This document shows, one piece after another, positions 8,203-17,300 of a stretch of DNA of 64,000 nucleotides. Numbering within the stretch: the first letter of the stretch is position 1; the number at the start of each line of letters is the position of its first letter. This DNA comes from Acidiluteibacter ferrifornacis (lineage in GTDB: Bacteria > Bacteroidota > Bacteroidia > Flavobacteriales_E > Vicingaceae). The stretch is from positions 69,393 through 133,392 of the forward strand of contig NZ_WWNE01000018.1 of NCBI RefSeq assembly GCF_009909615.1, written 5' to 3'. The notes under the pieces are model-generated. The model worked only from the letters and a program-made list of their open reading frames with translations. It made no database searches and was not told where the DNA came from. The position numbers were made by a program, and so were the translations under genes.

Positions 8203-9718
8203 AGTGCTTCAGAATGAAATCAATAAAACCTTATGGGCTGCTTGTGACACGTTTAGAGGAGTGGTAGATTCCTCAGAATACAAGAATTACATCTTGGTGT
8301 TTTTATTTGTAAAGTACCTCAGTGATGTCTGGAAAGATGACTTAGCCAAACTGAGAGAGAAGTACGGAAATGACGAAAAACTCATTCAACGCAAGCTAGA
8401 AAGAGAGCGTTTTTATTTACCTGAGAAGAGTACGTTCGACTTTATTTATGCCAATAGAAATAAAGATGATATTGGGCAGATTATTGACCATGCATTGGAA
8501 TTAATAGAAAGCCAAAATTTAGAAAAGTTAGAAGGCGTTTTTAGAAACATTTCTTACAACTCCGATAAATTAGGGCAAACGAAGGATAGAAACAGTCGAT
8601 TGAAGAATTTGATTGACGATTTCGCAAATCCTGTACTAGATTTTAGACCTTCTGTTTTACCAAAAGCTGAAGATATTTTAGGAAAGGCCTATATGTATCT
8701 GTTGGAAATGTTTGCTTCAGGCGCAGGCAAGAAAGGCGGGGAGTTCTTCACGCCTATGGAGGTTTCTCAACTTCTTGCTAAAGTGGTAGCGCCAAAAGCT
8801 GGTTCTCGTATTTGTGACCCCACATGTGGTTCAGGGTCTTTATTGACTACCGTGGCCGATGAAGTGAGAGATGAAAAAGGAAATCCGAGTATCGACTATT
8901 CACTTTACGGACAAGAGAGTAATGGCGACACCTGGGCTTTGGGTAAAATGAACATGTACATTCACGGAATGGATTCCGCTAGGATAGAATGGGGCGATAC
9001 CATTAATAATCCTTTATTGAGAGAAGGTGAAGGATTGATGAAATTTGATGTGGTAGTAGCCAATCCACCTTTTAGTTTAGATAAATGGGGATATGATAAA
9101 GCCGAAGTCGACCCTTTTAAACGATTTATGCGCGGTTTGCCACCAAAATCTAAAGGAGACTACGCTTTTATTTTGCACATGATAGAAACGCTAACCCACA
9201 AAGGAAAAGCAGGAATAATAGTGCCACATGGCGTATTGTTTAGAGGAAGTGCTGAAGGTAAGTTAAGAAAGGACTTAATCGATGACAATTTATTGGAAAT
9301 GGTAATTGGTTTGCCAACTAACTTATTTTTCGGTACTGGTATTCCTGCAGCCATAGTGGTGTTTAATAAAGCTAAAACACATGATAATGTATTGTTTATA
9401 GATGCTAGTAAAGCATTTGAAGAAGGAAAAAAGCAAAACAAATTAAGAGAAGAAGACATTCAGAAAATAGTGGATAGTATTGCTGCTGCCAAAACATGGA
9501 AAGCTGGCGATGGGATAGATAAGTTCGCTTATTTAGCACCCTTATCTGAAATAAAAGAAAACGACTACAATTTGAATATCCCAAGATATGTAGACACATT
9601 TGAAGAAGAAGAGCAAGTGGATATTAAAGAAGTGCAACAAACCATCAATCGATTAGAAACCGAATTGGTAGAAGTGCGAAAAGAAATGGCCGGCTATTTA
9701 AAAGAATTGGGCTTATAA
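8189..9718 (+). CDS. hsdM: Type I restriction-modification methyltransferase subunit
   Basis: 509 residues, standard HsdM size. N-terminal HsdM helical domain (LWAACDTFRGVVDSSEYKNY, about 11-30), then the N6-adenine methyltransferase domain with SAM-binding motif I DPTCGSGSLL (210-219) and catalytic motif IV NPPF (292-295). It transfers methyl groups to adenine in the host target sequence and pairs with HsdS for recognition and with HsdR for restriction. It starts inside the end of the half-hsdS gene. The C-terminal helical tail (about 480-509) is the usual HsdS-contacting region. Intact, with no frameshift. Confidence 0.96.
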   Translation: MKDNKVLQNEINKTLWAACDTFRGVVDSSEYKNYILVFLFVKYLSDVWKDDLAKLREKYGNDEKLIQRKLERERFYLPEKSTFDFIYANRNKDDIGQIIDHALELIESQNLEKLEGVFRNISYNSDKLGQTKDRNSRLKNLIDDFANPVLDFRPSVLPKAEDILGKAYMYLLEMFASGAGKKGGEFFTPMEVSQLLAKVVAPKAGSRICDPTCGSGSLLTTVADEVRDEKGNPSIDYSLYGQESNGDTWALGKMNMYIHGMDSARIEWGDTINNPLLREGEGLMKFDVVVANPPFSLDKWGYDKAEVDPFKRFMRGLPPKSKGDYAFILHMIETLTHKGKAGIIVPHGVLFRGSAEGKLRKDLIDDNLLEMVIGLPTNLFFGTGIPAAIVVFNKAKTHDNVLFIDASKAFEEGKKQNKLREEDIQKIVDSIAAAKTWKAGDGIDKFAYLAPLSEIKENDYNLNIPRYVDTFEEEEQVDIKEVQQTINRLETELVEVRKEMAGYLKELGL

Positions 9719-9742
9719 ATAAAACAGATAATTGAAAATTAT

Positions 9743-9900
9743 TGGGTGGAAGATGGGATTCGAACCTGAATTAGTATTCGGTGGAGAATATCGGATTCGA
9801 AGCGGAGAAAGAGGGATTCGAACCCTCAACAATATAAAGAGATAGCTTTAGCAAACTTGTCTGGGGTTCGAACCCAAGACTTTGTATTTGCCATATGCAT
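9743..9900 (-). repeat. Cluster of tRNA T-arm-like fragments
   Basis: Between hsdM and the next gene, the minus strand holds several tRNA 3'-end-like pieces. The best (9811-9827) is GAGGG-TTCGAAT-CCCTC on the minus strand, a perfect 5-bp T-stem with a 7-nt T-loop, followed by TTTCTCCGC as in the acceptor end of a serine tRNA. A second (about 9861-9878) reads TTGGG-TTCGAAC-CCCAG. Weaker copies of the TTCGAA core occur at 9755-9766 and 9791-9802. No anticodon or D-arm is present, so these are not tRNA genes. They are probably scars of tRNA-targeted integration. Confidence 0.65.
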
Positions 9901-9950
9901 CTTAAAAAAAAAACTCCCATTTTTTTTCAGTTAGACAATGATAATGAAAT

Positions 9951-10490
9951 ATGGAAAAGAAAGAACGAACGTATCGAACAAAAGAGCTGTTAATAGAAAT
10001 GGCAGACACTTCGTTGAAGGAAGTTTTTTATAAGTTGGCTAAAAATCAAGAAATAGCTTTAAACAATTTTAGAACGAATTTAAGTTCCTTATTTATTCAA
10101 GGTGACTGTATTCGAGATCAAATTGTAGGTTTAGATTTAATGGATTTTGGAAATAATCTAAATGCAATTATTTCTGATGAACCGCTAGAATATACCACAC
10201 CATTAAGAATTGAATTTCAACTTCATTTAGGAGAGTTATTCGATTTTCCTGATAACAAAGATTACATTATTTATGAATTTGAAATAGCGTTCAATGAATA
10301 TGATTACAATATTGCTTTAGATTATTTTAATGACGAATTAAAGGAAGGTAACAATAGAGAAATTAGTAAAAGGTTCATGTATGATGAAGCTAATCAGGAT
10401 TCCATCCTAGCTTTGGTCGATAAGTATACCGACTCAGTTCAAAAGCATATCAATTATTTGAAGGAACAAAGTAAAGTCACTAAGCTATGA
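9951..10490 (+). CDS. Unknown protein coupled to Fic in the restriction operon
   Basis: 179 residues with no family I recognise. It is mainly helical at both ends (TKELLIEMADTSLKEVFYKLAK; ALVDKYTDSVQKHINYLKEQ), with an acidic beta-rich middle (DFPDNKDYIIYEFEIAFNEYDY). There is no signal peptide or membrane segment. Its stop codon overlaps the fic start by four bases (ATGA), so the two are translationally coupled. That arrangement is common for antitoxin/toxin or modulator/effector pairs, but no Fic-inhibitory motif is visible here. It could equally be an accessory subunit of the restriction complex. Confidence 0.6.
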   Translation: MEKKERTYRTKELLIEMADTSLKEVFYKLAKNQEIALNNFRTNLSSLFIQGDCIRDQIVGLDLMDFGNNLNAIISDEPLEYTTPLRIEFQLHLGELFDFPDNKDYIIYEFEIAFNEYDYNIALDYFNDELKEGNNREISKRFMYDEANQDSILALVDKYTDSVQKHINYLKEQSKVTKL

Positions 10491-11860
10491 GGTTTGAAAA
10501 TTTATTAAATCTTATCGATGCTAACCACCAAAGGATAGCGGAGCTAAAAAGCGAAAAGAAACAAACGCTAGAAAAGTTAAAATATACTTTTCAACTCGAG
10601 TGGAATTACCATTCTAATAAAATAGAAGGAGGTCCACTAACTATTGAAGACACCAAAAAAGTAATGGCAGGAGTGCTTTTTGAATCTACTATAGATAAAA
10701 AGTACATTGAGGAAATGAGAGGGCACAATGAGTTAGTGGAAGAGGTTTTTAACACTCCTCCGAAACAACTTGAATTGAAGCCAAAGCGAATTAAAGAAAT
10801 GCATAAAAAAATAATGCATGAAAATAATTCTGCTAGAATGAATGAGGTAGGCCAATGGAAATCTCAAGATAACTATGTGATTAACTACCGTAAAGAAAAG
10901 TTTAAGTTCTTGAGTGTTGATTTTGTGGACGATGAAATAAAACACATCTGCAAAGAACTTGCTTTCGATTTGGAATCTGAGATTGTTCACCCAGTAGAAT
11001 TGGCAGCCAAATTTTTTCTTGATTTCATTGAAATTCATCCGTTTTATGATGGAAATGGAAGAGTAGGTAGAGCCCTTTCTAATCTAATTTTAATCAATTA
11101 TGGTTTTCCACCATGCATCATTAAAAGTAATGAGAAAGAGAACTACTTTCAGTTATTGGCAGATATACAGAGTTATGGAAGTAATGAAGAATTGTTTTTT
11201 TGCTTTTTTGCTGAGAAAGTACTGAATGCTCAGGAGGAAATATTAAAAGCATTCGATGGGGAAGTATTTGTTGCTGTAGACGATAATTTTACGAATCGAT
11301 TAGAGTTATTAAATGAGAAGCTACATAACTTAACAAAAGCAGACAAAGAGACAATTGATAAGCCGATTGTAAATAAGCTTTTAGATGGTTGGCTATTAAG
11401 CTTAAGTAAACAACTTTTTAATACTGTAAAACTGTTTGAGCAATTTTTTGAAGAACCTTCTCATTTTGTAACCTTATCACATGAAGGAACTGAAAAAGAA
11501 AGCCGGGTAGCTGATTATTTGCAATTGATAAAATGGTTGCAAAATGAGATACAATCTGCAAATGAATTAAGAAAGAGCGCGCGAGTTACCATTGACTTTT
11601 TCAGAAATACGCAATTGAAAAAAGTGCCAAAAGCGAGTAGCCAATTAATGTGTGTAATTAGTGTAGAGCTGTTTCCAACACATTATGTAATTGCTACAAA
11701 TTTTAATGAGAATAACTTCACCTTTGATAATAGAATTTATGAGAAAGCGCCCACTAAGGAAGAGGTGAGTACCATAATAAATACGTGCAAGTTAAATGTA
11801 TTAGAATATATAGAAAAGCAATACACTGAATTGAATGCTCATCCTAAAACCTCCAACTAA
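10487..11860 (+). CDS. Fic family protein (predicted AMPylase, class II)
   Basis: 457 residues. The catalytic Fic loop HPFYDGNGRVGR (184-195) is fully canonical, so it should transfer AMP or another nucleotide moiety to a hydroxyl side chain. An inhibitory-helix motif SNKIEG (43-48, [S/T]xxxE[G/N]) precedes the Fic core, which makes it a self-inhibited class II Fic protein. The C-terminal half (about 250-457) is an unassigned extension. It sits between hsdM and hsdS, overlapping the upstream gene by 4 bp and hsdS by 1 bp (TAATG). Fic genes occur inside type I restriction loci, but their target there is unknown. Confidence 0.9.
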   Translation: MRFENLLNLIDANHQRIAELKSEKKQTLEKLKYTFQLEWNYHSNKIEGGPLTIEDTKKVMAGVLFESTIDKKYIEEMRGHNELVEEVFNTPPKQLELKPKRIKEMHKKIMHENNSARMNEVGQWKSQDNYVINYRKEKFKFLSVDFVDDEIKHICKELAFDLESEIVHPVELAAKFFLDFIEIHPFYDGNGRVGRALSNLILINYGFPPCIIKSNEKENYFQLLADIQSYGSNEELFFCFFAEKVLNAQEEILKAFDGEVFVAVDDNFTNRLELLNEKLHNLTKADKETIDKPIVNKLLDGWLLSLSKQLFNTVKLFEQFFEEPSHFVTLSHEGTEKESRVADYLQLIKWLQNEIQSANELRKSARVTIDFFRNTQLKKVPKASSQLMCVISVELFPTHYVIATNFNENNFTFDNRIYEKAPTKEEVSTIINTCKLNVLEYIEKQYTELNAHPKTSN

Positions 11861-13071
11861 TGACCACAACTACAAAAGAGACTGATTCAACGACTTCTAA
11901 TAAAAACGGCTACAAAAAAACCAAATTGGGTTGGATTCCTAAAGAGTGGGAGGTGGTAAGTTTAGGGGAATATTTTGATTTTAAGAATGGGCTAAATAAA
12001 GAAAAGGAGTTTTTTGGTTTTGGAACGCCAATTATAAATTACATGGATGTTAATAAAAACTCTTCTTTAACTAAAAACAAAATTCTAGGAAAAGTTAGTT
12101 TGACTAAAGGTGAGATTAAAAGATTCAATATTAAAAAGGGTGATGTTTTTTTTACAAGGACTTCTGAAACAATTGAAGAAATAGCTTTTTCTTCTGTTCT
12201 TTTAGAAGATGTTGAAAATGGGGTGTTTAGTGGCTTTGTCCTTAGGGCTAGACCTAAATCAGGAAATACTTTAGATATTAATTATTTGAAGTATTGTTTT
12301 TCTACTTATTTAGCTAGAAAAGAAATTATGAGTAAAAGCTCATTAACAACTCGTGCATTAACAAATGGTACTTTATTATCTGAAGTAAACTTATTACTCC
12401 CACCGCTTCCCGAACAAGAAAAAATAGCCCAAATTTTAAGCACTTGGGATGATGCCATTGCCAAACAAACCGATTTAATTGCCCAAAAAGAAGCACTAAA
12501 AAAGGGCTTAATGCAAGAGCTACTCACCGGTAAAAAACGCCTAAAAGGCTTTACCGATAAATGGAAAGAAGTGAAGTTGGGGGAGGTGTTAACTTTTGGA
12601 AGTGGAAAGGATTATAAGCATCTTAATTCAGGGAATATACCAGTATTTGGGACAGGAGGATTTATGACTTCTGTAGATGATTATTTATATGATGGTGATA
12701 GTGTTGGGATAGGCAGAAAGGGCACAATTAATAAACCAATATTTCTTAGTGGAAAGTTTTGGACGGTAGATACTCTCTTTTATACGCATTCATTTAAAAA
12801 CATCTTACCATTTTATGTTTACTTGAAGTTTCAAACTATAAATTGGAAATTTTATAATGAAGCTTCAGGTGTGCCAAGTTTATCGAAATCAACAATCGAA
12901 AAAATTAAAATTTTACTTCCAGCACTTCCCGAACAACAAAAAATAGCTACCATATTATCAGCAGCAGATACCGAAATAGAAAAACTAAAAGCACAAAAGA
13001 GCGCTATAGAAACGCAAAAGAAAGGGTTAATGCAAATATTGCTCACAGGAAAGGTAAGAGTAAAGCACTAA
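11860..13071 (+). CDS. hsdS: Type I restriction specificity subunit, two target-recognition domains
   Basis: 403 residues with the normal HsdS plan: TRD1 (about 22-185), a central conserved arm (LPPLPEQEKIAQILSTWDDAIAKQ, ending KKGLMQELLTGKKRL, about 186-230), TRD2 (about 231-350) and a C-terminal conserved arm (LPALPEQQKIATILSAADTEIEKL, ending KKGLMQILLTGKVRV). The two arms are clear internal repeats. It determines the bipartite DNA target of the complex. Its start overlaps the fic stop by one base. It is the second HsdS-type gene in this operon, alongside the half-size gene before hsdM. Confidence 0.94.
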   Translation: MTTTTKETDSTTSNKNGYKKTKLGWIPKEWEVVSLGEYFDFKNGLNKEKEFFGFGTPIINYMDVNKNSSLTKNKILGKVSLTKGEIKRFNIKKGDVFFTRTSETIEEIAFSSVLLEDVENGVFSGFVLRARPKSGNTLDINYLKYCFSTYLARKEIMSKSSLTTRALTNGTLLSEVNLLLPPLPEQEKIAQILSTWDDAIAKQTDLIAQKEALKKGLMQELLTGKKRLKGFTDKWKEVKLGEVLTFGSGKDYKHLNSGNIPVFGTGGFMTSVDDYLYDGDSVGIGRKGTINKPIFLSGKFWTVDTLFYTHSFKNILPFYVYLKFQTINWKFYNEASGVPSLSKSTIEKIKILLPALPEQQKIATILSAADTEIEKLKAQKSAIETQKKGLMQILLTGKVRVKH

Positions 13072-13072
13072 A

Positions 13073-13465
13073 GTGAAACGCAAAATAATACCATATAACC
13101 CTATTTTAACCGCTAGAGCTAAAAAGTTGCGCAAAAGCAAGACGCTGCCCGAAGTGCTGCTGTGGAAAGCCATAAAAGGCAAACAAATCGGCGGCTTTGA
13201 TTTTGATCGCCAACGGCCAATAGATCATTATATCGTCGATTTTTATTGCAAAGATTTACAATTGGCCATAGAAGTAGATGGCTGTTATCATTTCGAAGAC
13301 GAAATGCTCGTAAAAGACGCCATCCGCCAAAAGCGGCTAGAAGAGTTAGGCGTTACTTTTTTGCGGTTTACCAACGATGAGGTAAAACGAAATTTGGCAT
13401 TAGTAGTCAAAGAAATAAAAGAATATGTGGAACAGAACAAAGATAATTTAGTGGGTAGGGAATAA
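13073..13465 (+). CDS. DUF559 (Vsr-like) endonuclease-domain protein
   Basis: 130 residues starting at a GTG one base after the hsdS stop. It matches the DUF559 family: LRKSKTLPEVLLWKAIKGKQIGG, RQRPIDHYIVDFYC, LAIEVDGCYH and VTFLRFTNDEV. The Asp in IVDFYC and the ExD in IEVDG fit the PD-(D/E)xK/Vsr-like fold of very-short-patch-repair-type nucleases. It is richer in GC than its neighbours, and a GC-rich REP-like palindrome follows 6 bp after its stop. That suggests it arrived with its own repeat element rather than as part of the original restriction operon. Confidence 0.85.
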   Translation: MKRKIIPYNPILTARAKKLRKSKTLPEVLLWKAIKGKQIGGFDFDRQRPIDHYIVDFYCKDLQLAIEVDGCYHFEDEMLVKDAIRQKRLEELGVTFLRFTNDEVKRNLALVVKEIKEYVEQNKDNLVGRE

Positions 13466-13470
13466 GGGAA

Positions 13471-13519
13471 GGGCATACTGACCCTCCCCTTATTCCCCTC
13501 CAAAGAGGGGAGCGCATCC
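13471..13519 (-). repeat. REP-like GC-rich palindromic element, copy A
   Basis: The core CCCCTCCAAAGAGGGG is nested in a longer GC-rich unit. The reverse complement of this element aligns with 14274-14322: shared blocks are ATGC, CTCCCCTC/ATCCCCTC, GAGGGGAA, AGGGG-GGG and ATGCC. Copies A and B are therefore inverted with respect to each other and flank the 212-residue membrane-protein gene. The composition differs sharply from the AT-rich surroundings. Confidence 0.7.
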
Positions 13520-13563
13520 AGGATAAATGAACAATAGAATTAAAAGATTAAGAATCTATAAAA

Positions 13564-14202
13564 ATGTCAAATAAGAAAAGTGTTAACGATAGTATTATCT
13601 CTTTAGTAAAACCTTTAAATGATACGGTTTACCTTTCGGTTGATGTTTCAGGAAATACAGATGTAACTTTTCCTGAAACCTTAGTTAATATTGAAGCTCA
13701 AAAGAAAGAGACATGGGATTATTGGTTTGAAGGCATTACACTCGTAGGTGTATTTGTAACGATTCTATTTACGATTTTATCCATTAAGAAATTACTCAAA
13801 AAAAGTGAAGAGAATAGTCAACTTTTAGAGCAACTAGTAAATCAAAATAAGTTAAAAGAAAGGCATATTAAAATGGAATCTAGACCTGATTTAACGTTTT
13901 CAACCACTTGTAATCCAACTGAAATGCAAGTATATTTTCATTCCAGAGATAATGAAGTTCGAGAAATTGAACTGACTAAACTAAGTGGGAATGCAGAAAT
14001 GCAACCTAAAAACAAAGCGAATAGAAAAATAATAGGTTCTCAGACATTTGATATAATGATTTACCCTTTGCCTGAAATACAAGTCAAAGAAGTGGAATTA
14101 GAATTTAAGTTAGAATACCGAGACAAAGCAGGATATCAATATATTAGATTTTATAAATTAGAAAACAGAAAGCTGACTTTATTAAATGAAATAGAACTTT
14201 AA
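13564..14202 (+). CDS. Unknown single-pass membrane protein between inverted repeats
   Basis: 212 residues of no recognised family. One transmembrane helix (about 59-77, GITLVGVFVTILFTILSI) is followed by a short coiled-coil (KKSEENSQLLEQLVNQNKLKERH, about 82-104) and a soluble C-terminal beta-rich domain (about 108-212). The N-terminal part is short and polar. The gene lies between the DUF559 nuclease and hsdR, enclosed by the two inverted REP-like elements, and is probably cargo of the island. I can suggest no function. Confidence 0.6.
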   Translation: MSNKKSVNDSIISLVKPLNDTVYLSVDVSGNTDVTFPETLVNIEAQKKETWDYWFEGITLVGVFVTILFTILSIKKLLKKSEENSQLLEQLVNQNKLKERHIKMESRPDLTFSTTCNPTEMQVYFHSRDNEVREIELTKLSGNAEMQPKNKANRKIIGSQTFDIMIYPLPEIQVKEVELEFKLEYRDKAGYQYIRFYKLENRKLTLLNEIEL

Positions 14203-14273
14203 ATTTTGAGTTTGAAGCTAATTATTTTCTTATTAATAGTTGTTTTAAAATAAATTAGCCCAATCCATATAGA

Positions 14274-14322
14274 ATGCCATCCCCTCAAGGGAGGGGAACT
14301 CAAAGGGGTGGGAAAAGATGCC
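14274..14322 (+). repeat. REP-like GC-rich palindromic element, copy B, with adjacent partial duplication
   Basis: The core TCCCCTCAAGGGAGGGGA is followed by CTCAAAGGGGTGGG and ATGCC, the inverted counterpart of copy A at 13471-13519. Its right part (14299-14330) is tandemly duplicated at 14340-14371 (CTCAAAGGGGCGGACAAAAATGCC). The element runs into the 5' side of hsdR and creates an artificial in-frame upstream extension of that gene. Confidence 0.7.
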
Positions 14323-14396
14323 AATTAGAACTACCAAAGCTCAAAGGGGCGGACAAAAATGCCAATAAGAAACCCAAATGCCAAAACAAAAAACGA

Positions 14397-17300
14397 ATGA
14401 AATACGCTGAATACGAAGACTCACAAAGCCCTGCAATACATTTGTTGCAAAAAATGGGGTACACTTATCTGTCACAAGAGCAACAGCTAACAAGTAGAAA
14501 TGAGGTGCTCTCCTCCGTTATTTTAGAAGATATATTGGCTGAGCGGTTATCGGCTATTAACGCCTACAGCTATAAAGGTGCAAGCTATTCATTTTCTCCT
14601 TCAAGCATTCAAGGCGCTATTACCGCTTTAAAAAACATTCCAGATCAAGGAGTGGTGTTGACCAATGAGAAAGTGTATGATTTAATCAGTTTAGGCAAGA
14701 GTTTTACAGAAAATGTAAAAGGCGATAGAAAAGCATTTACGTTAAAATATATCGATTGGGAAAATTGGGAGAACAATCATTTTCACGTAGTAGAAGAATT
14801 TACGGTAGAAGGAATCAAAGAAAAACGCCGCCCTGATTTGGTGTTGTTCGTCAACGGGATTCCATTTGTAGTCATAGAAAACAAGCGAAGAGATAAAAAC
14901 GAGTCGGTAGAAGAAGGAATTTCTCAAACGTTAAGAAACCAGAAGAAAGAAGAAGGAATACCCCGTTTGTTTCATTTTGCCCAGTTGCTGATAGCCATGC
15001 AACCCAACGAAGTGAAATATGGCGCTACAGGCACAGCGGCTAAGTTTTGGGCAGTGTGGAAAGAAGAAGTAGAGAAGGACGTAGCTAAACTAATAAAATC
15101 AACTAATAACGGCATAGATTCGGAAGATCGATTACCGACTGAGCAAGATAAAGCATTGTACAGCCTTTGTCGTCCGGAGCGATTGATTGATTTGGTTTAT
15201 AAATACATTGTTTTTGATGGACCAGATAAAAAAATAGCCCGTTATCAGCAATACTTTGCCGTTCAAGACACCTTGCAGCAAGTCACTCAATTTACAGCCG
15301 AAAAGCGCAGAAAAGGCGGAGTAATTTGGCACACCACAGGCAGTGGAAAATCATTGACCATGGTGATGCTTTCAAAAGCACTGGCGCTAAATGAATCCAT
15401 TAAGAATTCAAGAATTATTATCGTAACTGATCGTATTTCATTAGACAAGCAGATTTATGGCACTTTTAGCAACTGTGGTAAAAAGGTAAAAAAGGCCAAA
15501 AGTGGGTCTGATTTAATAGAATTGTTACAGGATAAGGGCAATGAAATAATCACTACCATTTTAGATAAGTTTCGGTCAGCAGCAAAAAAAACAACATTCA
15601 AAGAAACATCAGAAAATATATTTGTATTGATCGATGAAAGCCACAGAAGCCAATACGGGTCGGCCAATATTATGATGCGTAAAATGTTGCCCAATGCTTG
15701 TTTTATAGGATTTACAGGAACCCCTTTAATGAAAGGGCCTGAGCAAAATACAGCTCGTAAATTTGGTGGTTTTATACATAAATACACCATTGACCAAGCA
15801 GTGAAAGATGGAGCCGTTTTACCGCTGCTTTATGAGGGAAGATCAGCTCAATTGAGCATCAATAAAAAGCAAATTGACAAAGGATTTGAGCGACTGTCAG
15901 AGAATTTGAATAAAGATGCTCAGAAGGATTTAAAAAAGAAATTCGCTTCGATTAGTAAAATCTACGAGTCGGAACATGTGATTGAAGAAATAGCTTACGA
16001 TATAGCACAGCATTATTGCAAAAACTGGCAAGGCGGCATGTATAAAGCACAATTGGCCGTTCCTAAGATTGATACTGCCATTAAATATCAAAAGTATTTT
16101 GAAACCCAAAGTAACCCTGAGTTGAAAATCAATACAGCAGTGGTTTTTACACCGCCGGATAGTCGACAATCACATGAAGATGTTTGGTCAGAATCGAGTG
16201 AAGAATCCAAGAAGTATTGGAAATCATTGATGCTGAAATACCAGAATCAAGAAGAATATGAGCGGCACGTAATTGACCGGTTCAAGGAAGAAGGAACAGC
16301 AGTAGAAATAATAATAGTCGTTAGTAAGTTGCTTACAGGTTTTGATGCTCCACGAAATACGGTTTTGTATTTAGCCAAGCCATTGCATTCGCACAATTTG
16401 TTGCAAGCCATTGCAAGGGTAAATAGATTATTTACTGGAAAAGATTATGGACATATTATAGATTATGTTGGGATTTTGGGAAAATTGGATGAAGCGTTAA
16501 CCAATTATTCAGCATTAGAAGATTTTGATCCCGATGATTTGACCAATGCGGTGATAGATATTCGAGAGGAAATTAGAAAAGTGCCAATACGCCATTCAAC
16601 AGTTTGGGATATTTTCAAAGAAGTCTACAACAAAGAAGACAATGAAGCTTTAGAGCGTCATTTATCAGCAAAGAATGTACGGGATGAATTTTATGAGCTA
16701 TTATCGAGTTATGCTAGATGCTTACAAACAGCTTTGAGTAGTAATGAATTTTACGAGGAGTTTTCAGATGATGATATTGGGTTTTATCGTTCAGAATTAA
16801 AACGTTTTCAAAGTTTAAGATCATCAGTTCAATTGCGTTATGCTGAAGTGGTTTCCTACAAGGAATTTGAGCCTCGCGTTCGAAAATTGCTCGATACTTA
16901 TATAGATGCCGAGGAGGTGGAATTGATTACACAAGGCATTAATATTTTTGATAAAGGTGAGGTGAGTGAAGCGCTAGAGAATTATGGTAAAACTGCTGCT
17001 TCAAAAGCTGATTTTATTGCGAGCAACATGAAAAAAGTCATCAATGAAAACATGGAGAAAGACGAGGCTTATTATAAGAAGTTCTCCGAGTTAATTGAAG
17101 ATACAATTCGCGCATTTAAAGAGGGCAGATTAAGCGAAAAAGAGTATTTGGAAGAAATTCTGAAAACACGAGATGGGTTAGAAGGCGGATTTACAGAGAA
17201 TACACCTACAGCATTGCACAAAAATGAGAAAGCAAGAGCATTTTTTGGAGCCCTTAACGAAGGTCTTAAGCTCTCTCAAAATGAATCACAGTTGTTAAAA

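Noticed and set aside
9743-9900. Complete tRNA genes
   Set aside because: Only T-arm/acceptor-like pieces are present; no D-arm or anticodon arm can be folded around them.
14274-14396. In-frame upstream extension of hsdR (41 residues)
   Set aside because: It translates GC-rich REP-like repeat DNA, is unlike HsdR N-termini, and a good ATG with the typical start exists at 14397.
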